A stretch of DNA of 64,000 bases, taken from NCBI GenBank assembly GCA_014874475.1, contig JADBJJ010000026.1:62001-126000 (forward strand), in the 5' to 3' direction. The position numbers and the translations under genes are program-made. Below are positions 10,964 to 20,330 of the stretch, piece after piece. The notes under the pieces are model-generated. The model saw only the letters and a list, made by a program, of their open reading frames with translations, had not been told where the DNA came from and ran no database searches. Source of the DNA: Chloroflexota bacterium. GTDB lineage: Bacteria > Chloroflexota > Anaerolineae > B4-G1 > DUEL01. How positions within the stretch are numbered: the first letter of the stretch is position 1; each line of letters opens with the position of its first letter.

Positions 10964-11908
10964 TTATTTTCTTTGTTGGTGTGAGAACGAACGGCTCATC
11001 GCCCGCACCACTTGCCGGTAGGCAGAGAGGCGCTCCGCCCGCAGGGCCCGCTTGTGACCCAGGAGCCACTTGGTCCCCTCCAGTCCGATTTGCCAGAGGT
11101 AGTTGCCCAGGAGGATCAGCCTCAGGATTTCTGCGGCGACCGGGCCGTGGTACTTGCGGAAATAGCGGACCTTGCTACTCTGGAAATGGATGTGACGGGC
11201 CGGGAGGACCTGTTCGCTGCTTTTGCCCTCGTGGTGAATCATCCGCGCGGTGGGGAGATAGACCACCCGCCAGCCGGCCTCCCGGAACCGCCGGCACCAG
11301 TCCAGTTCCTCCGAGTACATGAAAAACCCCTCATCCAACGGCCCTACCTGCTCTATCGCCTCTCGTCGGGCCATCAGCGCCGCACCGGTCACCCAGTCCA
11401 CATCCTGCACCTCGTCGTCAGGACGGTCCAGGACGTAGTAGCGCCCCAGCAGACGACGGGGGGCATAAGGTTGGAGCCAGGTGGACTCAAAGAGGGCCGT
11501 CGCCAGGGTGGGAAAGCGGCGGCGGGAGGATTGCACCGTCCCGTCGGGATTCAGCAACTGCGGGCCGACGACACCGACGTCGGGATGGGCGTCGGCGAAG
11601 GCGACCATCGCCGCCAGGGCATCGCCGACCACTTCGGTGTCCGGGTTCAGGAGAAGGACGTAGCGGCCCCGGGAGACCGCCAGCCCCTGATTATTGGCGG
11701 CGGTGAAGCCCCGGTTTTCAGCGTTGGCAATGAGGTGAACCCGGGGAAACTCCGCCCGGATCATCTCCCCGCTCCCGTCGGTGGAGCCATTATCCACGAC
11801 AATGATTTCCAGTTCGCCAGGGGGCAGGTTCACCAGTATGGAGTGAAGGCAGCGCCGGAGAAGGTCCCGGACATTCCAGTTGACGATGAGGATGGAGAGG
11901 TCCATCAT
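10964..11908 (-). CDS. Glycosyltransferase family 2 protein (rhamnosyltransferase-like)
   Basis: SILIVNWNVRDLLRRCLHSI, VDNGSTDGS, NRGFTAANNQGL, LLLNPDTEV. Confidence 0.92.
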   Translation of the reverse strand: MMDLSILIVNWNVRDLLRRCLHSILVNLPPGELEIIVVDNGSTDGSGEMIRAEFPRVHLIANAENRGFTAANNQGLAVSRGRYVLLLNPDTEVVGDALAAMVAFADAHPDVGVVGPQLLNPDGTVQSSRRRFPTLATALFESTWLQPYAPRRLLGRYYVLDRPDDEVQDVDWVTGAALMARREAIEQVGPLDEGFFMYSEELDWCRRFREAGWRVVYLPTARMIHHEGKSSEQVLPARHIHFQSSKVRYFRKYHGPVAAEILRLILLGNYLWQIGLEGTKWLLGHKRALRAERLSAYRQVVRAMSRSFSHQQRK

Positions 11909-11920
11909 GAACGACCGATG

Positions 11921-12955
11921 TCAGAATTGGCGCTGGACGATAAAGTCGGCGAGGTCCAGGAGGGCGGCCTTGTACTCGGAGGACGGAAAGAGTTGCAGGG
12001 CCTCTTTCGCTTCCTGGATATAGTTGCGGGCGACCTGGAGAGAGCGTTCAATAGCCGGAGAGGCCACAATGACCTGGACCGCTTCCTGTACCATCGGTTC
12101 GGAGGAGCCGTGGGTGAGGATGCGCTGAAGGACCGGATGATCGCCGTTCTGCTCCAGAAAGAGCATAACGGGCAGCGTGACCAGCCCCTGACGGAGGTCA
12201 CTGCCGACTGGTTTGCCCAGGGTCCACTCGTCGGCGACGAAGTCCAGAACGTCATCTACGATCTGGAAAGCCAGGCCCAACCGCGCACCGTAGGTCCGCA
12301 TAGCGGCGATGGCGGCTTCGTTGGTGTGGGCAAGGATGGCTCCCGACTCCGCGGAGAGAGCGATGAGAGAGGCGGTTTTGGCGTAGATGCGCCGCTCGTA
12401 CTCCTGGAAGGTGGGCACTTTTCCCCGCTCGTCAAACATCTGGCGGATTTCGCCGTTGCAGATGACCATCAGGGTCTCGGCGAACCGGCGCACCAAGCGG
12501 ACATTCTCCGTACAGGCAACCAGGTAGGCAGCGCGAGCGAAGAGGTAATCGCCCGTCAGGACGGTGGCCGCCGGGGACCAACGGGCGTTGAGCGTCTCGG
12601 CTCCCCGGCGCATCAGAGAGCCGTCAATGAGGTCATCGTGGACCAGGGTGGCAGTGTGGAGCATCTCCACGCCAGCGGCAGCGAAGAGCGCCACATCGGG
12701 GTCCGCCCCGCACAGATGGGCCGACAGGAAGACCAGAGCAGGGCGCAGCCGTTTGCCTCCGCTTCCCAGCAGAAGTTCCACAGCGCCCGTGATGGCCGGA
12801 TGCTGGTCCGGCACCGGTTCCTGCAACAGGTCCTCCACTCGCTGAAGGTCGTCCTGGATCGGGTGGAAAAACGGCAACGATGACACAAACGGTCTCCGGG
12901 ATGGGGGTTGCTGGGCAGCATCCGGCGGGAGGCCCCGACCGTCTGCTGGTTCCAT
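11921..12955 (-). CDS. Polyprenyl (trans-isoprenyl) diphosphate synthase
   Basis: HDDLIDGSLMRRG and second Asp-rich motif FQIVDDVLDF. Confidence 0.95.
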   Translation of the reverse strand: MEPADGRGLPPDAAQQPPSRRPFVSSLPFFHPIQDDLQRVEDLLQEPVPDQHPAITGAVELLLGSGGKRLRPALVFLSAHLCGADPDVALFAAAGVEMLHTATLVHDDLIDGSLMRRGAETLNARWSPAATVLTGDYLFARAAYLVACTENVRLVRRFAETLMVICNGEIRQMFDERGKVPTFQEYERRIYAKTASLIALSAESGAILAHTNEAAIAAMRTYGARLGLAFQIVDDVLDFVADEWTLGKPVGSDLRQGLVTLPVMLFLEQNGDHPVLQRILTHGSSEPMVQEAVQVIVASPAIERSLQVARNYIQEAKEALQLFPSSEYKAALLDLADFIVQRQF

Positions 12956-12970
12956 TATGCCATTTTCTGA

Positions 12971-13717
12971 TTACTCCGTCAAGTTCGCCGCCCGCCGGTC
13001 GTACAGCCCGGCCCGTCCGTTGCGGCGGATGCGGATGACCTCCCAGAACATATTCCAGGAATCCCGCAGGGGACTGACCCGGCTTCCTTCGCCGTAGTAC
13101 CAGTCAATGGGCACCTCTACAATGCGGTAGCCGCGCCGCCGGGCAATGTAGAGCACCTCCACGTCAAACGCCCAGCCATTCAGCATCTGTACCGAGAACA
13201 GGTCGCGCGCCACCTCCCGACGAAAGCATTTGAAGCCGCACTGGGTGTCCTGGATGCCCGGCACCGCCAGAACGCGCACAACGGTGTTGAAAACACGCCC
13301 CATCAGGTGACGGTACCAGGGTTCGTTGAACCGGCGCGCGCCCGGCGCTTCGCGGGAGGCAATGGCAACATCGTAATCGGAGAGGGCCGGGGGGAGGAAC
13401 CGGGAGACCTGCTCAATGGGCATCGCCAGGTCGGCGTCACAAATGAACAGATATTCTCCCCGCCCTTCCAGCATCCCCTTCCGTACCGCCGCCCCCTTTC
13501 CCCGGATGGGCTGGTAGAGCAGAGAGACTATCGGGTATTGGGCCGCGACCGTCCGGACGACCTCCCCCGTCCGGTCGGTGCTGGCGTTATCTACCACCAG
13601 CACTTCCACCGGATAGGCCTGCGCCTCGGCGAAAGCGACGACCTGGGGGAGGGTCGTCGGCAGGCGAAGCTCCTCATTATAGGCCGGGATGATGATAGTC
13701 AGCAGTGGTTCGGTCAT
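12971..13717 (-). CDS. Glycosyltransferase family 2 (dolichyl-phosphate mannosyltransferase/DPM1-like)
   Basis: IIIPAYNEELRLPTTL, VDNASTDRT, CDADLAMP. Confidence 0.92.
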   Translation of the reverse strand: MTEPLLTIIIPAYNEELRLPTTLPQVVAFAEAQAYPVEVLVVDNASTDRTGEVVRTVAAQYPIVSLLYQPIRGKGAAVRKGMLEGRGEYLFICDADLAMPIEQVSRFLPPALSDYDVAIASREAPGARRFNEPWYRHLMGRVFNTVVRVLAVPGIQDTQCGFKCFRREVARDLFSVQMLNGWAFDVEVLYIARRRGYRIVEVPIDWYYGEGSRVSPLRDSWNMFWEVIRIRRNGRAGLYDRRAANLTE

Positions 13718-14148
13718 TACGGCTCCCCGAGTCCAGCGACGGCGGCCCGGATGGACGCTCGGTCGGGCAGGCCGGCCTGGGCGTAGACCACCTGCCCCTT
13801 CCCGTCAAAGACGATGAAAGTGGGGACGGCGACCACGCCGTACTCTCGGGCCAGCGCCAGCCCGCTCTGGCTCATCACGTTGATCCGCAGCACCTTTGCG
13901 GTTCCACTCAGTTCCTTCTCTAACCTGTCCACGACAGGTTTGGCCAGCAGGCAGGCGCTTCAGGTGTTGGAGAAGAATTCCACCACGACGGGCTGCCCGC
14001 TGCGAATCTCCTGCTGGAAAGCCTCCACGGAGAGGTCGTCGGCGGGGGTGCGCAGGAAGAGCCAAGCGCCCGCCAGCAGACCAAGCACCAGCAGAAGAGC
14101 CCAGTTCTGCCGGAGCAGCTCAGAGAGCATATGTCCAATTGCGTTCAT
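13717..14148 (-). CDS. Candidate selenoprotein: membrane-anchored thioredoxin-like protein with in-frame UGA (UxxC), read through at 13960-13962
   Basis: MNAIGHMLSELLRQNWALLLVLGLLAGAWLFL(TM)...QPVVVEFFSNT-U-SACLLAKPVVDRLEKEL...VVAVPTFIVFDGKGQVVYAQAG. RBS AGAAGGAG upstream; start overlaps the upstream gene's stop (ATGA). Same reading frame continues on both sides of TGA with Trx-fold features, including cis-Pro VPTF. Confidence 0.75.
13922..13940 (-). promoter_or_regulatory. Candidate bacterial SECIS hairpin
   Basis: mRNA-sense AACCUGUC-GUG-GACAGGUU: perfect 8-bp stem, loop beginning G-U, 27 nt between UGA and loop. Confidence 0.6.
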
Positions 14149-14732
14149 TTCACTCCTTCTATCAGCCGAAAAATGGCCAGGATGCGGGATTCCTCCCGCT
14201 GGAGGCGAAATCCTGCCTGCTGAACGCTCCGGGTCGTCTCCCGGTTCAGGCGACAGACCCCGTTCCAGGCAAACCACAGAGGGTGGAGACGGTCCGTCAG
14301 CCAGGCACCTGCGCCCCGGCCCCGGGTGTGCTCCAGGAGGAGCAGACGGCCCCCGGGCCGGAGGACCCGGTACACCTCCCCCAGCGCCCGCTCCGGCTCA
14401 GCGACGGAGCAGAAGACCAGGGAGCCCGTCACAGTGTCAAAGGCGCCGTCCTGGAAGGGAAGGCGGTGGAGATCGGCCTGGACGGCCTGGATGCGGGCGC
14501 GGGCGGGGCGGTGTCGGGCCCGCCGAAGCATCGGCCTGCTGAAGTCCAGCGCCACCACCGTCGCCCCGGGCGGGTAGAGGGGGAGATTGACACCGGTGCC
14601 GATGCCCACCTCCAGCACCCGCCCCTCCGCCGTTGGGAACGCTCGCCGTCGCATCCGCTGCAGGACCGCCACCTCCAGCGGTAGTATCCCCAGATCGTAT
14701 CCCGAAACCAGCGCGTCAAAAACGAAGCCCAT
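14145..14732 (-). CDS. Class I SAM-dependent methyltransferase (UbiE-like)
   Basis: VLEVGIGTGVNLPLYP motif I, VVALDFSRPML. Likely start MGFVFDALV at 14732; ORF extends to 14759 into repeat sequence. Confidence 0.88.
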   Translation of the reverse strand: MGFVFDALVSGYDLGILPLEVAVLQRMRRRAFPTAEGRVLEVGIGTGVNLPLYPPGATVVALDFSRPMLRRARHRPARARIQAVQADLHRLPFQDGAFDTVTGSLVFCSVAEPERALGEVYRVLRPGGRLLLLEHTRGRGAGAWLTDRLHPLWFAWNGVCRLNRETTRSVQQAGFRLQREESRILAIFRLIEGVK

Positions 14733-14733
14733 T

Positions 14734-14797
14734 TTAACCGCTGAAAGCGCAGAGAACACAGAGAAAAATTGATCAAAACCTTTGCGTCCTCCGCGGT
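14734..14797. repeat. CGCAGAG-type imperfect palindromic repeat between methyltransferase and uvrA
   Basis: AACCGCTGAAAGCGCAGAGAACACAGAG ... CTTTGCGTCCTCCGCGGT. Confidence 0.6.
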
Positions 14798-17679
14798 GAG
14801 CAAGAAAATCCGCGTCTATCCTCGTGCATCGCGTCCGCCTCTAAAATCCGCCGCAGGAACTGGCCGGTGTAACTGGCCTCCACCCGCCCCACGTCCTCGG
14901 GTCGGCCCTCGGCCACCACCCAGCCCCCGGCGTCGCCCCCCTCCGGCCCCAGGTCTATAATCCAATCCGCCACCTTGATGATATCCGGGTGATGCTCTAT
15001 GATGACCACTGTGTTGCCCGCATCCACCAGCCGGTTCAGGACGGCCACCAGTTTGTCCACGTCCGCCGCATGGAGCCCTACGCTCGGCTCATCCAGGACG
15101 TAGAGGGTCCGTCCGGTGGCGATCTTGGAGAGTTCCCGCGCCAGTTTCACCCGCTGGGCCTCCCCGCCGGAGAGTGTCGGCGCGGGCTGTCCCAAGCGGA
15201 TATAGCCCAGCCCCACGTCCTGGAGCGTCTGCAACTTGCGCCGGATGGCGGGGAAGGGGGCAAAAAACTCCGCCGCCTCGTCTACCGTCATATCCAGCAC
15301 CTCGGCGATGTTTTTCCCCCTGTACCGGACCTGGAGCGTCTCCCGGTTGTACCGTTTGCCGTGGCAGACGTCGCAGGGGACGTAGACATCCGGCAGGAAC
15401 TGCATCTCAATCCGCAGGACGCCGTGCCCTTCGCACGCCTCGCAGCGGCCCCCTTTGACGTTGAAGGAGAACCGCCCAGCCCGATAGCCGCGAATTTTGG
15501 ATTCCGGCAACGAGGCAAAGAGGTCGCGGATGGGGCCAAAGAGGCCTGTATAGGTCGCCGGGTTGGAACGGGGCGTCCGTCCGATGGGCGACTGGTCTAT
15601 GTTGATGACTTTGTCAATGTGCTCTACGCCCTCAATGGCATCGTGTTCCCCAGCGGGCTCGCGGGAGCCGTGGAGTATCTGCGCCAGGCGCCGGTAGAGG
15701 ACGTCCACCAGGAGGGTGGACTTGCCGGAGCCGGAGACGCCAGTGATGCAGACGAACAGCCCCAGCGGGATGCGGACGTCTATGTTCTTCAGGTTGTGCT
15801 CCCGCGCCCCGCGGACCACCAGGAAATGACCGTTGCCGGGGCGGCGCTGGCGGGGGAGGGGAATCCGACGCCGTCCGGAGAGATATGCCCCCGTCAGGCT
15901 GATGGGGTGGTTCAGGATGTCCTCCAGAGTCCCGGCGACGACAACCTCTCCCCCCTTCTCTCCAGCCCCTGGCCCCAGGTCTATAATCCAATCGGCGGCG
16001 CGGATCATCGCCTCGTCGTGCTCCACCACCAGCAATGTGTTCCCCAGGTCCCGCATCGCCTGCAGAGTGCGGATAAGCCGGTCGTTATCCCGCTGGTGCA
16101 GGCCGACGGTGGGCTCATCCAGAACGTAGAGGACGCCGGTGAGTTGGGAGCCGATCTGCGTCGCCAGGCGGATGCGCTGGGCCTCGCCGCCGGAGAGGGT
16201 GTCGGCGGTCCGGTCCAGCGTCAGATAGTCCAGCCCGACGTTCACCATAAACTGGAGCCGGGAGCGGACTTCTTTCAGGATCCGGTCGGCGATGCGCCGC
16301 TCCTTCTCGGTGAGACGGCCTTCCAGGTCGTTCAGCCAGGCCAGGAGTTGGCTGGCAGGCCAGCGGGTCAGTTCATAGATGTTCTGACCGCCTACGGTGA
16401 CGGCCAGGGCTTCCGGCCTCAGACGCGCGCCACCGCAGGCCGGGCAGGGCCGGCGGGTCATAAATTCTTCTATCTTGGCGCGGATGTAATCGGAAGTCGT
16501 CTCCCGATAGCGGCGCTGGAGGTTGGGAATGACTCCCTCAAAGGGGGTGCGGTAGATGCGTCGTCCGCCGTCCCGCGCCGTGTAGGTGATAGGAATCTCC
16601 TCGCCGCCGCTCCCGTAGAGGATGAGGTTCCGCTGGGCGGCGGTCAGTTCCCGCCAGGGGACGTCGGTGGGAATGCGATAGTGGCGGGCGGTGGCCTCCA
16701 GGAGTTGCCAGTAGTAGCCGTCGTGGTCGTCGGTATTCCAGGCGACGATGGCCCCCTCCTCCAGCGAGAGGTCCGGGTTGGGGACGATGAGGTCGGGGTC
16801 CAGTTCGGTCCGGGTTCCCAACCCCTGGCAAGTCCGGCAGGCGCCGTGGGGGCTGTTGAAAGAGAAGGTGCGCGGCTCAATCTCCGGCAGACTGATCCCA
16901 CAGACCGGGCAGGCCAGGTGTTCGGAGTACAGGAGGTCGCGGGGTGGGTCCGCGGAGACGTTGTTGATGACGACGATGCCGTCGCCCAGGCGAAGCGCCG
17001 TCTCCACCGAGTCGGTCAGGCGGGTGCGGAAACCGTCGTCCACCTCTTCGGGGATGACAAGCCGGTCCACCACCGCCTCAATGGTGTGCAGTTTGTACCG
17101 GTCCAGTTCTATCTCCTCATCCACTTCCCGGACGACGCCGTCCACCCGGACGCGGACGAAGCCGGCCTTCCGGACGTCCTCAAAGACCGACTGATGATGG
17201 CCCTTGCGGTCCTTGACGAGAGGGGCCAGTACCTGAAAACGGGTGCCCGGCGAGAGGGTCAAGACCGCGTCCACAATCTGCTGGGCCGATTGCCGGGTCA
17301 CCTCACGGCCACACTGGGGGCAGTGGGGGATACCAATCCGCGCATAAAGGAGGCGGAGGTAGTCATAGATTTCGGTGACGGTGCCGACGGTGGAGCGAGG
17401 GTTATGGGAGACGCCCCGTTGGTCAATAGAGATAGCGGGAGAGAGACCCTCAATGGAATCCACGTCGGGCTTCTGCATCTCCCCCAGGAACTGGCGTGCG
17501 TAGGCGGAGAGGGACTCCACATAGCGGCGCTGTCCCTCGGCGAAGATGGTGTCAAAAGCCAGGGAGGACTTCCCCGAACCGGAGATGCCGGTGATGACGA
17601 CGAGGCGGTTGCGGGGAATCTCCACGGTGATGTTTTTGAGATTGTGTTGCCGGGCACCCCGGACGATGATCTGATCCAT
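14773..17679 (-). CDS. uvrA: Excinuclease ABC subunit A
   Basis: Two ABC signatures ([26 protein letters not shown]), Walker [15 protein letters not shown] and [10 protein letters not shown], zinc-finger CEACEGHG. Start at [16 protein letters not shown]. Confidence 0.98.
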   Translation of the reverse strand: MDQIIVRGARQHNLKNITVEIPRNRLVVITGISGSGKSSLAFDTIFAEGQRRYVESLSAYARQFLGEMQKPDVDSIEGLSPAISIDQRGVSHNPRSTVGTVTEIYDYLRLLYARIGIPHCPQCGREVTRQSAQQIVDAVLTLSPGTRFQVLAPLVKDRKGHHQSVFEDVRKAGFVRVRVDGVVREVDEEIELDRYKLHTIEAVVDRLVIPEEVDDGFRTRLTDSVETALRLGDGIVVINNVSADPPRDLLYSEHLACPVCGISLPEIEPRTFSFNSPHGACRTCQGLGTRTELDPDLIVPNPDLSLEEGAIVAWNTDDHDGYYWQLLEATARHYRIPTDVPWRELTAAQRNLILYGSGGEEIPITYTARDGGRRIYRTPFEGVIPNLQRRYRETTSDYIRAKIEEFMTRRPCPACGGARLRPEALAVTVGGQNIYELTRWPASQLLAWLNDLEGRLTEKERRIADRILKEVRSRLQFMVNVGLDYLTLDRTADTLSGGEAQRIRLATQIGSQLTGVLYVLDEPTVGLHQRDNDRLIRTLQAMRDLGNTLLVVEHDEAMIRAADWIIDLGPGAGEKGGEVVVAGTLEDILNHPISLTGAYLSGRRRIPLPRQRRPGNGHFLVVRGAREHNLKNIDVRIPLGLFVCITGVSGSGKSTLLVDVLYRRLAQILHGSREPAGEHDAIEGVEHIDKVINIDQSPIGRTPRSNPATYTGLFGPIRDLFASLPESKIRGYRAGRFSFNVKGGRCEACEGHGVLRIEMQFLPDVYVPCDVCHGKRYNRETLQVRYRGKNIAEVLDMTVDEAAEFFAPFPAIRRKLQTLQDVGLGYIRLGQPAPTLSGGEAQRVKLARELSKIATGRTLYVLDEPSVGLHAADVDKLVAVLNRLVDAGNTVVIIEHHPDIIKVADWIIDLGPEGGDAGGWVVAEGRPEDVGRVEASYTGQFLRRILEADAMHEDRRGFSCSPRRTQRF

Positions 17680-17825
17680 TTTGCACCTGTTGCGAATGAA
17701 TATTTTAACACGGGATAGCGGAATCGGCAAAGGGACGCAGCGCTCACCGTTCACCCGTCGGACAGAACTTGCCTCTTATCCCCTCCAATGGTAGAATTTA
17801 CATATAACTGCATAGAGAGCAGCAT

Positions 17826-18353
17826 ATGCGCATCCGCAAAGCCCGACCCGCCGACGCAGAGGCTTGTCTGAAACTGGACCACTCTGTCCTTACCGACTAC
17901 GCCTGGCGGATGGAAGAGCACGAACAACAGGGAAGTATCACGCTCGCCTTCCAGCCGGTGCGCCTCCCGCGAGCAGTGCTCGTCCCATACCCCCGTCAAG
18001 AGAAGCAACTGATCGCCGGATGGGAGGAGTGCGACCTGTTCCTGGTTGCCGAAGCGAGGGGAATCGTCGGGTATGCTACGGCGCGCTCTCTGATGGGGCA
18101 CGGGCTGGCCTGGTTATACGACCTGGTGGTGGACCCGGCCCATCGGCGGCAAGGAGTGGGCCGCGCCCTGATGGCGGAGGTCATCTCCTGGGCTTCCGGT
18201 AAGGGGCTGGACGAATTGATGGTAGAGGTGCCCACTCGCAACCACCCGGCCGTTTGCTTCTGCCGGGCTCTGGGGTTTTCCTTCCGGGGATATCACGACC
18301 GCCACTGGCGAAATCAAGATATCGCGCTGTTATTTGGGACCCACTTGCGTTGA
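17826..18353 (+). CDS. GNAT family N-acetyltransferase
   Basis: MRIRKARPADAEACLKLD; acetyl-CoA loop DPAHRRQGVGRALMAEV. Confidence 0.9.
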   Translation: MRIRKARPADAEACLKLDHSVLTDYAWRMEEHEQQGSITLAFQPVRLPRAVLVPYPRQEKQLIAGWEECDLFLVAEARGIVGYATARSLMGHGLAWLYDLVVDPAHRRQGVGRALMAEVISWASGKGLDELMVEVPTRNHPAVCFCRALGFSFRGYHDRHWRNQDIALLFGTHLR

Positions 18354-20271
18354 GATTATCGGGATTGTGAACTGGATAGACGTTCTTCAATTTCTGAATG
18401 TTCTGCTGACGTCGGGCATCGTCATTTTCTCCTTTGCCCTGGCGATTTACCTCTTGCTCTACAACTTCCGCAACCGGGTGGCCCAGATTTTCAGCGCCCT
18501 CCTCTTCTGCGTCCTCATCGTCTACTTTGTGGAACTGGTCATCGTCGCGGCGCCGGTGGAGGTGTCTCTGGAGTGGCTCCGTTTTCAGTGGGTGGGGATT
18601 GCGCTCACCCCTGCCATCTACTTCCACTTTACTGGCGCCCTGTTAGAAACGACCAACAACCGCAGCCGCCGACGCATATGGGGGATCGGAGTCGCCTACG
18701 CCCTGGGTGGCATCATCCTCCTGAGCGCTCTCCTCACCGATTACATTGTCTGGGACGGCATCCTGCAGATTGGGACCATCCACCTGCGCGCCGGTCCTCA
18801 TTTCTGGTTTTTCTCCCTCTACTTTGCCGTCTTTATCCTCTGGGGCCTGGCGAACGTCCTGCGGGCCTGGGAACGATGCCTCACCTCCACTTCCCGCCGC
18901 CGGATGGCCTACCTGGCGTTGGCCTCCCTGGCCCCCGCTGTCGGCGTCTTCCCCTATCTGGTTCTGACCGGATGGCCACAACGGCTCCCTGCTGCCCTCC
19001 TCTGGCTCCTGCTGGTCCTGGGCAATCTCTTCGTGGGCAGCATGCTGATGGTGATGGCCTATACCGTCGCCTTTTTCGGCGCCCTCACCCCTGACCGGGT
19101 GGTCAAGCATCGCTTCGTCCGCTATCTCCTGCGCGGGCCCTTCCAGGCCACCGTGGTGGTGGCCATCATCATCGCCGCGTCCCAGTCGGAGGGATTGCTG
19201 GGTCTCTCCCCTCTCCAACTGGCCCTCTTCGGCGTAGTCATCGCGATTCTGCTGATCCAACTGGGTGTGGAGTGGAGCAAACCGCTGATTGACCGCATGC
19301 TCTACCGGCGGGACGAGCAGGAAATTGCCTGGATTCAGAGCCTGAGCAACCGGCTGCTGACCACTACCGACCTGCGGCAGTTTCTGGAAAATGTTCTGAC
19401 CGCCCTCTGCGATCTTCTCCGGACCCCTGCCGCGTTTGTGGCCGTGGTAGAGGGGGAGCGGGCGCGAATAGAGGTCATCTGCGGCACTGTGGGCTCCGAC
19501 CTCTCCCTTCCCGTTGGAGGGATCGGCGCGCTGGCGGGACGGGTTGAGCCTTCCGGCGACCTCTACGTCTGGGATGGGTACTGGCTCCTGCCGCTGCGCT
19601 CCCGCTCCAACGACGATTTGATCGGCATTCTGGGGCTCCAGGCCCGCTCCCCAGAGATGGACCTGAGCACCGAGGAGCAGTACTCTCTGCGCTCCCTGGC
19701 TGCCCAGATAGAGGCCGCTCTGGAAGACCGGATGGTTCAGCAGGCGCTGTTCAGCGTTCTGGAGCGGATTATCCCCCAGATTGAGGAAATCCAGCGACGG
19801 CGGGAGATGCTGCGCTATGAGGGAGCACCGGCGCTGGCCCGTCTTTCCGACCCCCTGGCCACGCCGGAGTTCCCGCGCTGGGTATGGGACGCACTGGACC
19901 ACTATTGGGGCGGCCCCAAATTGACCCGTAGCCCCCTGCTGAGCCTGCAAGTGGTGGAGCGCGCTTCGGATGACCACGGCGGGCCCGTCAATGCGCTGCG
20001 GGCGGTCCTCCTGCGGGCCATTGAGCAGTTGCGGCCCGAGGGCGAGCGCAGTCTGACAGCCACCGAGTGGTTGCTCTACAACATCCTGGAACTGAAATTC
20101 ATCCGGGACTACCGGGTGCGGGACGTGGCCATGCGGCTGGCTATGAGCGAATCCGACTTTTACCGCAAACAGCGCATCGCCATCCAGGAACTGGCCCGTG
20201 TTCTGGCGGAGATGGAGCGGGAAGCGCGAGCCCAAGAAGCCTCGCCTCGTTCCGAGCACCAACGGGTTTGA
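18334..20271 (+). CDS. Membrane sensor protein: multi-TM (7TM-like) N-terminus, GAF-like domain, C-terminal helical/HTH-like region; no kinase motifs seen
   Basis: About 8 hydrophobic N-terminal segments; GAF-like centre; C-terminal RSLTATEWLLYNILELKFIRDYRVRDVAMRLAMSESDFYRKQRIAIQELARVLAEME. True start may be a GTG near 18367. Confidence 0.7.
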   Translation: MGPTCVEIIGIVNWIDVLQFLNVLLTSGIVIFSFALAIYLLLYNFRNRVAQIFSALLFCVLIVYFVELVIVAAPVEVSLEWLRFQWVGIALTPAIYFHFTGALLETTNNRSRRRIWGIGVAYALGGIILLSALLTDYIVWDGILQIGTIHLRAGPHFWFFSLYFAVFILWGLANVLRAWERCLTSTSRRRMAYLALASLAPAVGVFPYLVLTGWPQRLPAALLWLLLVLGNLFVGSMLMVMAYTVAFFGALTPDRVVKHRFVRYLLRGPFQATVVVAIIIAASQSEGLLGLSPLQLALFGVVIAILLIQLGVEWSKPLIDRMLYRRDEQEIAWIQSLSNRLLTTTDLRQFLENVLTALCDLLRTPAAFVAVVEGERARIEVICGTVGSDLSLPVGGIGALAGRVEPSGDLYVWDGYWLLPLRSRSNDDLIGILGLQARSPEMDLSTEEQYSLRSLAAQIEAALEDRMVQQALFSVLERIIPQIEEIQRRREMLRYEGAPALARLSDPLATPEFPRWVWDALDHYWGGPKLTRSPLLSLQVVERASDDHGGPVNALRAVLLRAIEQLRPEGERSLTATEWLLYNILELKFIRDYRVRDVAMRLAMSESDFYRKQRIAIQELARVLAEMEREARAQEASPRSEHQRV

Positions 20272-20330
20272 CAGAAGTGGGGTAGTGTCTATAATGCATA
20301 TTTGACAACGGTAGTTGGGAGGATGGGAGG

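Noticed and set aside
13717-13932. ORF-track fragments 13717-13932 and 13960-14277 as two separate genes
   Set aside because: They are one continuous frame interrupted only by TGA. The fragment starting at MDRLEKEL would lack the first half of the thioredoxin fold, and the upstream fragment would end inside the active site.
14989-17718. 909-aa plus-strand ORF opposite uvrA
   Set aside because: Antisense shadow ORF in GC-rich DNA; the minus-strand frame is unambiguous UvrA.
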